A stretch of 64,000 bases of DNA, from assembly GCF_947502415.1 (NCBI RefSeq), contig NZ_CANMZV010000009.1:1-64000 (forward strand). The letters run 5' to 3'. The DNA is from an uncultured Photobacterium sp. (lineage in GTDB: Bacteria; Pseudomonadota; Gammaproteobacteria; Enterobacterales; Vibrionaceae). The position numbers and the translations under genes were made by a program. The stretch's first letter is position 1. Each line of letters begins with the position of its first letter. The notes below the pieces were generated by a model. It searched no databases and was not told the DNA's origin. It saw only the letters and a list, made by a program, of their open reading frames with translations. This document shows positions 17,906-27,680 of this stretch, one piece after another.

Positions 17906-20764
17906 TTAAGCCCGTACCTGGCTTACTTTATCCACCAGATACAAAATGGAGCGATATTCGATACCGCTGTGCTCCGATAATCCAATCTCACAAGTACGAC
18001 TATTTGAATACCCTTCCTTACAATTATCCGGCACCTGCGCCTTAAGCGGTGATAATGCAGCCTCATTTAGCTCAGGAGTAGTAAAGCCTTTATCGCCCGC
18101 AAAACCGCAGCACTGGATATCTTCGGGAATGATCACTTGCTTGGCACAGGCTTCTGTCACTCGCTGCATGATATTCGCCAGTCCTTTGCGACGTGACGTA
18201 CAAGTAATATGTAACATAACAGGTTCATCCTGAGGCTTAATATCCAAACGAGGCATCACAAACTCAGCCACAAACTGGAAGGGTTCGTAAATCGTGATAT
18301 CACGCTGCAAGTTATCTCGGCTCAAACTGGCGCAAGGGCTGGTGTCCATCAGGACAGGTAACGTCCCTTGCTTCGATGCCTGCCATAATGCCTCTTCCAG
18401 CTGCTGAGCTTTCTCGTTGGCCGTATCAACAAATCCTTTGCTTTTATATGGCATTCCGCAACACTGGCTATTCAGGTCATCGGGAAAAACGACTTCATAA
18501 CCTGCCCTTTCCAATAGAGAAATTGTCACATCAGCGAGTGAACGAGGATCCATCGCCTGTTTTTCCGTTCCCATATTTCGGGAAGCACAACTCGGGAAAT
18601 AGACGATCTTTTCCTTAGAGACAGAACGGATCGTAAGCTCTTCTTGTGACATCTTCGCGGCTCTTGGCATATGCGGTGTCCAAAGCGGGATTTTTTGACC
18701 AGACAGCTTGTGTGCCGCCTTTGTTAAGGCTCGCATGTTTTTGGTACCTAACACAGAATGCATACCATTTGCGGCACTCAAACCAACTCGGGTAACAGCC
18801 GTAATGCCATCAAAATGCTCCGCAGTCCAACGTGCGATGCCCTTTGCCAGACCAGAATGATCTTCGCGAAGTTTACGCATCAAGTCGCCGGTGTTAATAT
18901 CCACCGGGCACCGATCCGCACATAAGCCTGTCGCGGCACAGGTTGCCACTCCCTGATATCGAAATGTCTTTTCCATTTCTGCCAAGCGGGCCGGGTCTTC
19001 ATTCGTTCTGCGCAGCCTGCTTATTTCGCGGTAAACCGTATTACGCTGTCGCGGCGTCAGAGACAAATTCCTCGAAGGACAGATCGGCTCACAAAACCCA
19101 CATTCAATACATTTGTCAATGAGCGTATCAGCAGCAGGCATTTCCTTAAGATCTTTCACGTGCGCCTGATGATCGCTATTAAGGATTACCCCAGGGTTCA
19201 AAATACCAGTACCGTCAAAGATACGTTTGATCTGCTGCATTAGGGCATAGCCTTCAGAGCCCCATTCGAGCTCAACAAAGGGAGCCATATTTCGCCCGGT
19301 TCCATGCTCTGCTTTCAAAGATCCCTGGTAATCCACGGCTACTAATTGGGCAACGGCATCCATAAAATCACTATACCGTGCAACTTTTTTTTCGGTATCA
19401 AAAGCCTGGGTGAAAACGAAATGCAGGTTCCCCGCCAAAGCATGACCAAAGATAATGGCTTCGTGATAGTCGTACTTAACAAACAATTCCTGCAACTCGC
19501 GCACCGCCGGAGCCAGCTGCTCAATAGGAAAAGCAACGTCCTCGATAATGACCGTCGTACCGGTTTGACGCACTGCGCCAACGGCCGGGAAAAGGCCTTT
19601 ACGAATTCCCCATAACTGGGCACAAACACCGGCATCACGACTGAATGAAACCTGCTCCATTGGGGTGAACTCTTCAATGAGCGCCATTATTGAGCTGGCC
19701 TGTGAGGACAAATCAGCCTCATTTTCACCATGCAGCTCAATCAGTAATGCAGCAGCTTCTGTATTACCTTCCTCACCCAGCTTCGCGATAAAGCCCGGCA
19801 TACCAGGTTTATCTGCAACCGAAGCCAGAGCACGGCTGTCCATCAGCTCCACAGCGGCTACCTGAGTTTTACTCAAAGCGCTAACAGCCAGGCATGTCTT
19901 CTCAATATCTGCAAAGACGAATAAGCCGGATGCCTTGAAAGCATGATCAATCACCGTGTTATAGGTGATATCAGCAATAAAGCCGAGCGTACCTTCCGAT
20001 CCAATCAGCAGATGCTGGAGTATTTCTATCGGATCGCCATAATCAACCAGTGAATTTAGGCTATAACCGGTTGTGTTCTTAAGACGATATTTGTGCCTGA
20101 TTTTATCTGCCAGCTCCGGGTTATTCTGGCAGTTTTCAGACAGAAGAGATAATTCGGAGAGCAGCTGAGAATGGCTCAGTCTGAAGCGTTCAACACTGTG
20201 AGGTTCCAAAGTATCCAATACAGTCCCGTCGGCAAGCACAACGGTCATTCCCGCCAGTGTTTTGTAGCTATTTTGTGCTGTACCACAGCACATCCCAGAA
20301 GCATTGTTCGCAGCAATACCACCAATTTTACAGGTGTTTATTGAAGCCGGATCCGGACCAATTTTACGGCCAAAAACTGACAGGTATTTATTGGCATCGG
20401 CACCAATCACCCCCGGTTGAAGCCATATCTGTTTGCCGTTATTTAAGATCTTATGATTACGCCAGTTATCTGTGAGAGTAATGAGAACAGAATCCGACAA
20501 GGCCTGCCCAGAAAGGCTGGTTCCCGCAGCACGAAAAGTCACTGGGATATTCATGCCATAACAAGCCTTTATGGCAAACACAACTTCATCTAACGTATCA
20601 AGCTGTAAAATCAGCTTCGGTACCAGACGATAAAAACTGGCATCAGTACCATATGCCAAAGTAAGGGTGGGATCTGTAATGATCCGCTTATCATCGATCT
20701 GAGCCTTTAACTGCTCAGCCAATGCGTTGTAGGGCTGTTGCATTTGTTGCTCCGTACACGTCAA
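17906..20764 (-). CDS. dld-II: FAD- and Fe-S-dependent D-lactate dehydrogenase (Dld-II type)
   Basis: A 952-residue respiratory D-lactate dehydrogenase of the large type described in Shewanella (Dld-II). Residues about 30-270 are a PCMH-type FAD domain (FRAAGTSLSGQALSD; GGIAANNASGMCCGT). The FAD-oxidase C-terminal domain follows to about 540 (GHALAGNLHFVF; EHGTGRNMAPFV). Next come two 4Fe-4S motifs (CIECGFCEPICP, about 553-564, and CAATGLCADRCP) and a CCG domain pair (CCGMPYKSKGF; CCGFAGDKGF). In Shewanella this gene sits beside lldEFG and the lactate permease; here it is about 30 kb away from them. Unrelated in family to the dld at 352. Substrate assignment rests on family resemblance. Confidence 0.9.
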   Translation of the reverse strand: MTCTEQQMQQPYNALAEQLKAQIDDKRIITDPTLTLAYGTDASFYRLVPKLILQLDTLDEVVFAIKACYGMNIPVTFRAAGTSLSGQALSDSVLITLTDNWRNHKILNNGKQIWLQPGVIGADANKYLSVFGRKIGPDPASINTCKIGGIAANNASGMCCGTAQNSYKTLAGMTVVLADGTVLDTLEPHSVERFRLSHSQLLSELSLLSENCQNNPELADKIRHKYRLKNTTGYSLNSLVDYGDPIEILQHLLIGSEGTLGFIADITYNTVIDHAFKASGLFVFADIEKTCLAVSALSKTQVAAVELMDSRALASVADKPGMPGFIAKLGEEGNTEAAALLIELHGENEADLSSQASSIMALIEEFTPMEQVSFSRDAGVCAQLWGIRKGLFPAVGAVRQTGTTVIIEDVAFPIEQLAPAVRELQELFVKYDYHEAIIFGHALAGNLHFVFTQAFDTEKKVARYSDFMDAVAQLVAVDYQGSLKAEHGTGRNMAPFVELEWGSEGYALMQQIKRIFDGTGILNPGVILNSDHQAHVKDLKEMPAADTLIDKCIECGFCEPICPSRNLSLTPRQRNTVYREISRLRRTNEDPARLAEMEKTFRYQGVATCAATGLCADRCPVDINTGDLMRKLREDHSGLAKGIARWTAEHFDGITAVTRVGLSAANGMHSVLGTKNMRALTKAAHKLSGQKIPLWTPHMPRAAKMSQEELTIRSVSKEKIVYFPSCASRNMGTEKQAMDPRSLADVTISLLERAGYEVVFPDDLNSQCCGMPYKSKGFVDTANEKAQQLEEALWQASKQGTLPVLMDTSPCASLSRDNLQRDITIYEPFQFVAEFVMPRLDIKPQDEPVMLHITCTSRRKGLANIMQRVTEACAKQVIIPEDIQCCGFAGDKGFTTPELNEAALSPLKAQVPDNCKEGYSNSRTCEIGLSEHSGIEYRSILYLVDKVSQVRA

Positions 20765-21089
20765 TTTTCTCTTCTATTCAGACTAGGCTTTAACATTGTT
20801 ATAAGCGATCGCCATATAGTCTTATTGACCTATTTTATAGAGAGAGTTTTATTAGACATATCGCCATCAATACACTTCTTCGTTGCAAAAAGTGCATCAA
20901 TTAAAATCAGGACTAAAGAAACAACGTGAGCAAAAAAGCTAATTGCTTGAAGTAAAAGATGAAGGAAATAGTGAAGGAGATAATACCAATCGATGAGTAA
21001 GAAAGTTTGCAGCCGAATTTCAGGCACAAAAAAACCAGCTCTAGGCTGGTCTGTTTGTTTTCTTGCTGATTAAATCAGCAAAAAGAATA
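20765..21089. other. Intergenic region between dld-II and tRNA-Cys
   Basis: AT-rich; contains the upstream region of the D-lactate dehydrogenase gene and, at its right end, the tRNA terminator. No supportable gene: the open frames here lack coding character. Confidence 0.5.
21028..21060 (-). terminator. Terminator of the pgsA-proximal tRNA-Cys
   Basis: ACCAGC-TCTAG-GCTGGT hairpin preceded by an A-run on the plus strand (T-run for the minus transcript). Related in sequence to those at 2161 and 8438. Confidence 0.75.
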
Positions 21090-21163
21090 TGGAGGCGCGT
21101 CCCGGAGTCGAACCGAGGTCCACGGATTTGCAATCCGCTGCATAGCCACTCTGCCAACGCGCC
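21090..21163 (-). tRNA. tRNA-Cys (GCA)
   Basis: Fifth copy of the same 74-nt tRNA-Cys. It is the copy still next to pgsA, as expected from the pgsA-Gly-Cys-Leu tRNA order known in enterobacteria, but Gly and Leu are now 12 kb away. Confidence 0.95.
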
Positions 21164-21360
21164 ATTTTTACAACCGTTAAGGAATGTCCTGTTTGGTATG
21201 GGCGCCATTTTACAGAAACTCACGAGACTGTCACTAAAATAATGAAAAAATACAATCGTTCGCTCTAAGTTTCGACAATCTAATCAAAACACCGTCCGGG
21301 TGATGCTTAATCGACCAGCAAAGAACGGAGCTAATACACAGCAATATAGCCAAAGAAACA

Positions 21361-21385
21361 AAAAGCGACCCATTTAGCCGCTTTT
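21361..21385 (-). terminator. Terminator of pgsA
   Basis: AAAAGCG / CGCTTTT stem about 14 bp after the pgsA stop (minus strand). Confidence 0.65.
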
Positions 21386-21398
21386 CTTTCAGCCTTAA

Positions 21399-21956
21399 TC
21401 AGATATCTTCTGAATTCAGCAAGTCATGCTTAGCCGCTTTCAGGTAGATATACATTGACCAGTAAGTCAGAACCATTGCGACATATAACGCAATATAACC
21501 TGTCCATACCAGCCATTCAGTCGGATGCCACAACAGTACTAATAACGCAAACATTTGCGAAGCAGTCTTTACCTTACCAACCCATGACACAGCAACACTT
21601 GAGCGTTTGCCAAGCTCTGCCATCCATTCTCGCAAAGCGGAAATGATGATCTCACGACCAATCATAGTCACAGCAGGAATTGTCAACCAAATCGAATGGT
21701 AATGCTCAACGACCAGTACCATAGCAGTAGCAACCATCACCTTATCAGCAACAGGATCAATAAAAGCACCAAAGCGGGTTGTCTGGTTTAGCTTACGGGC
21801 AAGGAAACCATCGAACCAATCAGTCACACCTGCAACAAAAAAGATCATTGCCGTTGCGAACGGAGCCCAGCTATAGGGAAGATAAAAAGTGATCACAAAA
21901 AATGGGATAAGCAATAGCCGGATGAAGCTGAGGATATTAGGAATCGTTAAACGCAT
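21399..21956 (-). CDS. pgsA: CDP-diacylglycerol--glycerol-3-phosphate 3-phosphatidyltransferase
   Basis: Inner-membrane enzyme making phosphatidylglycerophosphate, the committed step to phosphatidylglycerol and cardiolipin. 185 residues, as in E. coli (182). The CDP-alcohol phosphotransferase signature D-G-x2-A-R-x8-G-x3-D-x3-D is present: [20 protein letters not shown], then VADK, at about residues 49-72. Several membrane helices are seen. It follows uvrC with a 43-bp gap on the same strand, the conserved uvrY-uvrC-pgsA order. Confidence 0.97.
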   Translation of the reverse strand: MRLTIPNILSFIRLLLIPFFVITFYLPYSWAPFATAMIFFVAGVTDWFDGFLARKLNQTTRFGAFIDPVADKVMVATAMVLVVEHYHSIWLTIPAVTMIGREIIISALREWMAELGKRSSVAVSWVGKVKTASQMFALLVLLWHPTEWLVWTGYIALYVAMVLTYWSMYIYLKAAKHDLLNSEDI

Positions 21957-21999
21957 AATTCTTAGTTCTTATGATTGACTTCATTAGGGTGCCGCAAAG

Positions 22000-23835
22000 C
22001 TAGCCGTGCTGCAATGCGTCATATATTTTATCTGCCAATGACTTACTGATACCAGGGACTTTGGCAATTTCTTCTCTGCTGGCTCTTTTTAGTTCTTGTA
22101 ACCCACCCATATATTTCAATAGTGCCTGGCGCCGTTTCGGGCCAATACCCTCCACATCCTCCAAGACACTACGTTTTCGGACTTTAGCTCGTTGAGCACG
22201 ATGACCACTAATCGCATGGTTATGACTTTCGTCACGGATATGCTGAATCAGATGCAATGCTGGTGAATCAGATGGCATCGAAAATTCATCTCCCGTCACT
22301 AGAAGTAGGGTTTCCAGTCCTGGTTTCCGGGTCGTACCTTTAGCCACACCGACCAAAAGCGAGCGTTTCGGCCACTCTTCCATCAGTGGGTTAACTACAT
22401 CATACGCTCTTGACAGCTGACCTCTACCCCCATCGATAAAAATTATGTCGGGAATCTTATCTGGATCCAATTGTTTACCGTATCGACGAGCCAATGCCTG
22501 AGCCATTGCCGCATAATCATCACCACCGGTAATACCGATAATGTTATACCGACGGTATTCCTGCTTTAGCGGCCCATCCTGGTTAAAAACCACGCAAGAA
22601 GCTACGGTTTTCTCCCCCATGGTATGACTAATATCAAAACACTCCATCCGCTCAAGACTATTCAGTGCCAACGCTTTGCTAAGCGCAGAGAATCGTTGCT
22701 GAATCGTCATCTTATGATTTAACTTGCTGGTCAGCGCGGTACTAGCATTTGTTTGTGCAAGCTTCAGGTAACGGGCACGATTCCCTCGGGAGTGCGTTTT
22801 CAATTCAATTTTTCGGCCAGCCAATTCGCTAAGGGTTCCGGCTATCACACTTTTTTCATCGCCCAGCTCTGCCCCCAGCAAAATCACCGACGGAATGACT
22901 CTACCCTCAGCCTGGTTAAGGTAAAACTGACTGACAAAACTTGAAAGCACTTCCGTCAGCTCTGCATCATTCGGCATTTTTGGAAAATAGCTGCGGCTGC
23001 CGAGCACTTTGCCCTGGCGAATATACAGAGCATGTATACAAGCCATTCCCTGCTCATGGGCAATACCGATGACATCCATATCATCATCGCTATCATGACT
23101 GACAAATTGCTGCTCTTGTACCCGGCGCAACGCTTGGATCTGATCACGGTAGGTTGCCGCTTTTTCAAACGCCAGCTGCTGACTCGCTTGCTCCATTTTT
23201 TCAACCAAAGAAGCGATTACCTGGCGATCCTTGCCCTGTAAGAACAAGCGCACGTAATTGACCTGTTCCTTATACTCTTCCTCACTGACAAGACCTTTCA
23301 CACATGGTCCAAGGCAACGACCAATCTGATACATCAGACAAGGTCGGCTACGATTGGCGTAAACCGAATCTTCGCACTGACGGACGGGAAAGATTTTTTG
23401 CAACAAATGAAGGCTCTCGCGCACCGCACCAGAATCAGGATACGGGCCGAAATATTCACCTTTGCGCTTTTTGGCGCCACGGTGAATGGTCAGACGAGGG
23501 TGAGCACTTGCACTCAGAAAGATGTAGGGATAGGACTTATCATCACGAAGCAGGACGTTATATTTGGGTAAGTACTGCTTTATGTAGTTATGCTCGAGGA
23601 TCAGGGCTTCGGTTTCAGTATGTGTTACCGTCACATCCACCTTGCAGATGTTTTTCACCAAAGCCCGAGTTTTCTCGCCTGCGACATTAGCCCGGAAATA
23701 GCTGGACAAACGCTTATTCAAATCTTTGGCTTTACCGACATAAATAACCTCACCAACCCCATCATACATTCTGTAGACGCCGGGCTGGTGAGTTACGGTT
23801 TCCAGAAAGCTCTTGGAATCAAATGGTTCGGACAC
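22000..23835 (-). CDS. uvrC: Excinuclease ABC subunit C
   Basis: Makes the 3' and 5' incisions in nucleotide excision repair together with UvrB. 611 residues (E. coli 610). Domains in order: GIY-YIG nuclease ([20 protein letters not shown], residues 19-38), cysteine-containing linker ([13 protein letters not shown], about 165-177), UVR/UvrB-binding motif (about 205-240), RNase H-like endonuclease domain ([24 protein letters not shown]), and tandem helix-hairpin-helix at the C-terminus ([20 protein letters not shown]). The start is GTG and overlaps the varA stop by one base (TAGTG), so translation is coupled to the regulator gene. Confidence 0.97.
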   Translation of the reverse strand: MSEPFDSKSFLETVTHQPGVYRMYDGVGEVIYVGKAKDLNKRLSSYFRANVAGEKTRALVKNICKVDVTVTHTETEALILEHNYIKQYLPKYNVLLRDDKSYPYIFLSASAHPRLTIHRGAKKRKGEYFGPYPDSGAVRESLHLLQKIFPVRQCEDSVYANRSRPCLMYQIGRCLGPCVKGLVSEEEYKEQVNYVRLFLQGKDRQVIASLVEKMEQASQQLAFEKAATYRDQIQALRRVQEQQFVSHDSDDDMDVIGIAHEQGMACIHALYIRQGKVLGSRSYFPKMPNDAELTEVLSSFVSQFYLNQAEGRVIPSVILLGAELGDEKSVIAGTLSELAGRKIELKTHSRGNRARYLKLAQTNASTALTSKLNHKMTIQQRFSALSKALALNSLERMECFDISHTMGEKTVASCVVFNQDGPLKQEYRRYNIIGITGGDDYAAMAQALARRYGKQLDPDKIPDIIFIDGGRGQLSRAYDVVNPLMEEWPKRSLLVGVAKGTTRKPGLETLLLVTGDEFSMPSDSPALHLIQHIRDESHNHAISGHRAQRAKVRKRSVLEDVEGIGPKRRQALLKYMGGLQELKRASREEIAKVPGISKSLADKIYDALQHG

Positions 23836-24479
23836 TACAACGTCTCTGTGTCTAGCATTCCATGTCTTATTGCAAGGTGGGTTAGCTCTACATCACCGTT
23901 AATATCCAATTTATTGAACAAACGATAGCGATAGCTGTTAACCGTTTTAGGACTCAGGTTCAGTTGCTCTGAGATCTCAGTAACCTTCTGACCTTTGGTG
24001 ATCATCATCATGATCTGTAATTCACGTTCAGAAAGGTCTTTGAATGGATTCTCAGAATCCGGAACAAACTGGCTCAGGGCCATTTGCTGAGCAATTTCAG
24101 GGGAAATATAACGTTGACCACTGTTAACCATACGAATGGCATTCACCATCTCATCCGGACCGGCACCTTTAGTAAGGTAACCTGCCGCGCCCGCCTGCAT
24201 CACTTTCGTCGGAAACGGATTCTCGGTGTGAATAGTCAATACGATAATTTTAACATCGGGATTAAAGCGAAGAATCTTACGGGTAGCTTCAAGACCACCG
24301 ATCCCAGGCATATTCATATCCATAAGAATGATGTCCGCATGTTGATTACGGCACCACTTTACGGCTTCTTCACCACTGTCGGCTTCCCCTACCACTTTAA
24401 TACCACGGACATCTTCTAGAAGACGTCGGATCCCTGTGCGAACCAGTTCGTGATCATCTACAAGGAATACATTAATCAA
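23835..24479 (-). CDS. uvrY: Response regulator VarA/UvrY (GacA family)
   Basis: Two-component response regulator, 214 residues. The receiver domain (residues 1-120) has the acidic pair DD at 8-9, phospho-acceptor Asp54 in ILMDMNMPG, conserved Thr in VLTIHTENP, and Lys in GYLTKGAG. The C-terminal LuxR-type helix-turn-helix spans about 150-205 ([32 protein letters not shown]). In Vibrio this protein (VarA) acts with BarA/VarS to switch on CsrB-type small RNAs and so controls carbon metabolism and virulence; that role is known from the family. First gene of the uvrY-uvrC-pgsA operon. Confidence 0.96.
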   Translation of the reverse strand: MINVFLVDDHELVRTGIRRLLEDVRGIKVVGEADSGEEAVKWCRNQHADIILMDMNMPGIGGLEATRKILRFNPDVKIIVLTIHTENPFPTKVMQAGAAGYLTKGAGPDEMVNAIRMVNSGQRYISPEIAQQMALSQFVPDSENPFKDLSERELQIMMMITKGQKVTEISEQLNLSPKTVNSYRYRLFNKLDINGDVELTHLAIRHGMLDTETL

Positions 24480-25189
24480 GCTGTATCTCCAATATGATTT
24501 GGCTCTGCACCCAGCCGGAATTGGCAGGATAGCTATTACTGATATTACCCAATTTTACCCCAACTTGAAATCTGAACTCATGCTGTTTCTGTGTTTCAGC
24601 GCAAATTTTGAATTCAAGTTACAACTTGACAAAATTGGACCTTCGTAAGTTTTTTACATGCTTCAAAATAAAACATGTTGAGCAGCAGTATTTACCATAT
24701 ATACAAAAAAATAAAGTATAAAATTCAATATATCTAAGTGGTTACACCTCAAGCAGAAACTTCGACTTGAATAGACCTGTTAAATACAGCCGTAGTTGCA
24801 ATAATTTGCATTCAAAGTTGATAACTTGAAAAATTATGCACTTTAAATTGTTCAAATATCTTATAAAGTGAATGTTTTTATAATATAAATAAAAACTTAT
24901 CAGACATAAAAACCATAGTTTACTGTGAAAAACCGCCCTTACCAGTGACCAACAAGTAATACAATGCTAGTTCAGAATGCCTTGATATCAGGTCAAACCA
25001 TCCCATGATTCCAGATTAATATGCACAAATCTGTATTACTTGTGCGACAGTAAAGTCAACCAATACAAGCTTTCAAACTCCCACCTGCAACAACCAATAT
25101 TAATGCCCTCCAAAGAACAAAACTAATAGCTTGATACACAAACCAAACTTATCGTTATGATTCAAACTTCTGCAAAGCGTACAATAGTT
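24480..25189. other. Divergent intergenic region between uvrY and the ECF operon
   Basis: About 700 AT-rich bases with no convincing gene. Several AACTTGA motifs occur at 24555-24840, two of them in dyads (24613-24628, TCAAGT-TACA-ACTTGA; and about 24811-24830). Their role is unknown. Confidence 0.4.
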
Positions 25190-25205
25190 AGACGTCTAGA
25201 TGTAA
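25190..25205. promoter_or_regulatory. Tandem MetJ boxes (met operator)
   Basis: AGACGTCTAGATGTAA: the first 8-mer is a perfect met box (AGACGTCT), the adjacent one matches 5 of 8, so 13 of 16 overall. MetJ binds tandem 8-bp boxes in this arrangement. A TACAAT hexamer at 25180-25185, 4 bp upstream, could be the -10 element, so binding would block transcription of the transporter operon. This points to a methionine-related substrate. Confidence 0.7.
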
Positions 25206-25305
25206 AGCTTTCCTTTCCTGTGTTGCTTCATGTATCATTGCCGCCGCTTATGTCTACCCACATAACCGCTCTTGCTCAAAAAAGGATATTTGCGCACAGG
25301 CCCAT

Positions 25306-25328
25306 ACACACGTCAGGTGTGTTTTTTT
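25306..25328 (+). terminator. Rho-independent terminator in the leader of the ECF operon
   Basis: ACACAC-GTCAG-GTGTGT with seven Ts. It lies downstream of the MetJ boxes and 100 bp before the first transporter gene, with no gene ending upstream on this strand. It could be an attenuator or the end of a short RNA. Confidence 0.7.
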
Positions 25329-25427
25329 GTTCCTGTTGATCAAGCATTGCGGCACAGCTTCAGGTAAAGCATTCAAGGTGGGCATAACAATGCAAATACC
25401 CATAAAGAGTAAATTGAAGGTTATGTC

Positions 25428-25979
25428 ATGAATCTTTCTGCTAAGACTGTGGTTCTTATTGCCATCGGCGCAGCCCTGTATGGCATAGGCGGCCTACCTA
25501 TGTTTGGTATCCCTGTCTTTGCTAACACCACCCTGAAACCAGCGATGGCTGTGCTGGCCTTATTCGGGGTACTGTTTGGTCCGCTTGTTGGTTTCCTGGT
25601 TGGCTTCATTGGCCACTGGGTTACAGACCTGTTTGCTGGCTGGGGCGTATGGATCACCTGGGTTCTCGGTTCAGGTATTGTCGGACTACTAATTGGCCTG
25701 TATCCAAAGTTCACCAAAGAACGCCTTGAAAAGGGGCTGTTTTCCAAGCTGGATTTTGCGCTGTTTGTTGCCCTTGCCTTTATCGGCAATGTTGTCGGCT
25801 ATGGCTGCTCAGCCTTCCTTGACGCCGTTCTCTATGCTGAACCATTTACTAAGGTATTGGCTCAGCTCACTATTATTGCCGCTGGTAACACCCTTCTTAT
25901 CGCCATTGTTGGTCATTTCATTCTTACTGCCGTTGCTAAGCGTAAACAACAAAGCTACAACCTGAAAGAGGCTTATTAA
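25428..25979 (+). CDS. ECF transporter S component, UPF0397 family (candidate MtsT)
   Basis: Substrate-binding membrane subunit of an energy-coupling-factor importer. 183 residues with five to six hydrophobic segments; typical UPF0397 stretches are [33 protein letters not shown] and [17 protein letters not shown]. First gene of a three-gene operon; the ATPase gene starts 3 bp after the stop. MetJ boxes upstream suggest that the substrate is methionine or a precursor, as proposed for MtsTUV-type systems. UPF0397 proteins have otherwise been annotated loosely as vitamin or thiamine-precursor transporters, so the substrate is inferred only from regulation. Confidence 0.85.
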   Translation: MNLSAKTVVLIAIGAALYGIGGLPMFGIPVFANTTLKPAMAVLALFGVLFGPLVGFLVGFIGHWVTDLFAGWGVWITWVLGSGIVGLLIGLYPKFTKERLEKGLFSKLDFALFVALAFIGNVVGYGCSAFLDAVLYAEPFTKVLAQLTIIAAGNTLLIAIVGHFILTAVAKRKQQSYNLKEAY

Positions 25980-25982
25980 AAC

Positions 25983-27680
25983 ATGACAATTAAGTTTTCT
26001 AATTTCTCGTTCAAATATTGGGCGTTAGAAAAGCCGACCCTGAAGAACATCAATCTAACGATCGAGAAAGGTGAAAAGGTTGTCATCGTTGGCCCAAGCG
26101 GTAGCGGTAAGTCAACCCTCGGCCAATGTTTGAACGGACTCATCCCATTTGCAGTAAAAGGTGATATCACCGGCCACCTGTCAATTAATGGGAATGACAC
26201 CCAAAAGATGGATCTCCATCAGTGCACCAATATGGTTGGTACTGTTCTTCAGGATACCGACGGTCAGTTTGTTGGCCTTAGCATTGGTGAAGATATCGCC
26301 TTTGCCCTTGAAAACCAGATGGTCGCAAAAGGCGAGATGCATGATATTGTCAAAAAGACCGCTGAAATGGTTGATTTGAATGAAATGCTACACCTGTCTC
26401 CATTCGATCTCAGCGGCGGGCAGAAACAACGAGTATCTCTGGCAGGGATAATGGTTGATGACGTTGATATCCTGCTATTCGACGAACCACTGGCCAGCCT
26501 GGATCCACAAACCGGTAAAGCAACCATCGAAATCATCGACCAGCTGCACCGTGACACAGACAAAACAGTGATTATCATCGAACACCGGTTGGAAGATGTC
26601 CTGCACCGTAACGTTGATCGCGTAATTTTGATGGAACGCGGCGAAATTGTTGCGAACATGACACCAGATGAGCTGCTTGCCAGCCCACTACTTAACGAAC
26701 ATGGTATTCGTGAGCCACTATACCTATCAGCCCTGAAGGCTGCAGGTTGCAAAGTTACGGCGACAGACAAGCCAGCCAGCCTGTCAACTCTGGCTTTGGA
26801 CGGCTTTAGACCACAGCTACTTGAATGGTATCAGCAAGGTGACACAGTTACCTCGCCTAATGCCCAAGATCCCCTGCTGTCAGTCAAAAACCTGAGTTAC
26901 TCCTACGACGACCTGCGTAACACGCTGGATGACGTCAGCTTTAACATCAATAAAGGCGAATTTGTTTCGATTCTGGGCAAAAACGGCTCCGGCAAATCAA
27001 CGATTACCCGCCTGATCATGGGTGTGCTCGAACCCGATAACGGTCATATCGAGTTTAACGGTAAGGATCTTGCCGACAGTTCGATCTTCGAACGTAGCCA
27101 GCATATTGGCATCGTACTTCAGAATCCAAATCATATGATTTCCCACCACATGATTTTTGATGAAGTGGCTTCAGGTCTGCGTAACCGTGGTGTTGCCGAA
27201 GAGATCGTCGAGAAAAAAGTTCATGACGTACTGGAACTTTGTGGTTTAGGTCGATACCGACACTGGCCTATTGAAGCACTCAGCTATGGTCAAAAGAAGC
27301 GTGTAACGATTGCGACAATCATGGTGCTTGAACCTGAGCTGCTGATTCTGGATGAACCGACTGCAGGACAAGATTACCACCACTACACATCAATGATGGC
27401 TTTCATTCGCGAACTCAACCAAAAACTGGGTATCACGATTGTTATTATTTCACATGATATGCATTTGGTACTGGAATATACCGATCGCGCGATTGTCATC
27501 GCCGATAGTCACTTGCTGGCAGACCAACAGGTCAACACTATTTTCAGCCAGCCTGAGCTTCTGGAAAAAGCAAACTTGGCAGTAACCAGTCTCTATACCC
27601 TGGCCAAAGAGCTGGGTATTGATCGCATCGACAACTTTATTCGTTGCTTCATTAACCATGAGGCAAATAAAAACGCATGA
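25983..27680 (+). CDS. ECF transporter energy-coupling ATPase, two fused ABC domains
   Basis: 565 residues holding two ATP-binding cassettes in one chain, equivalent to EcfA1 plus EcfA2. Domain 1 (about 1-235): Walker A GPSGSGKS, Q-loop, signature LSGGQKQR, Walker B ILLFDEP, switch His in IIEH. Domain 2 (about 300-530): Walker A GKNGSGKS, Walker B LLILDEP, His in ISHD; its signature is LSYGQKKR, with Tyr replacing the usual first Gly. It drives uptake by the membrane subunits on either side. Its stop overlaps the next gene's start by ATGA. Confidence 0.93.
   Translation: MTIKFSNFSFKYWALEKPTLKNINLTIEKGEKVVIVGPSGSGKSTLGQCLNGLIPFAVKGDITGHLSINGNDTQKMDLHQCTNMVGTVLQDTDGQFVGLSIGEDIAFALENQMVAKGEMHDIVKKTAEMVDLNEMLHLSPFDLSGGQKQRVSLAGIMVDDVDILLFDEPLASLDPQTGKATIEIIDQLHRDTDKTVIIIEHRLEDVLHRNVDRVILMERGEIVANMTPDELLASPLLNEHGIREPLYLSALKAAGCKVTATDKPASLSTLALDGFRPQLLEWYQQGDTVTSPNAQDPLLSVKNLSYSYDDLRNTLDDVSFNINKGEFVSILGKNGSGKSTITRLIMGVLEPDNGHIEFNGKDLADSSIFERSQHIGIVLQNPNHMISHHMIFDEVASGLRNRGVAEEIVEKKVHDVLELCGLGRYRHWPIEALSYGQKKRVTIATIMVLEPELLILDEPTAGQDYHHYTSMMAFIRELNQKLGITIVIISHDMHLVLEYTDRAIVIADSHLLADQQVNTIFSQPELLEKANLAVTSLYTLAKELGIDRIDNFIRCFINHEANKNA

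Noticed and set aside
20830-21027. 65-codon minus-strand frame upstream of tRNA-Cys
   Set aside because: Low-complexity hydrophobic translation of AT-rich spacer, no start signal.
25206-25305. Possible TPP, SAM or purine riboswitch before the ECF operon
   Set aside because: None of the conserved core sequences of these classes could be found by eye.
25157-25339. 60-codon plus-strand frame in the ECF leader
   Set aside because: It runs through the MetJ boxes and the terminator; no ribosome site. A regulatory leader explains the region better.
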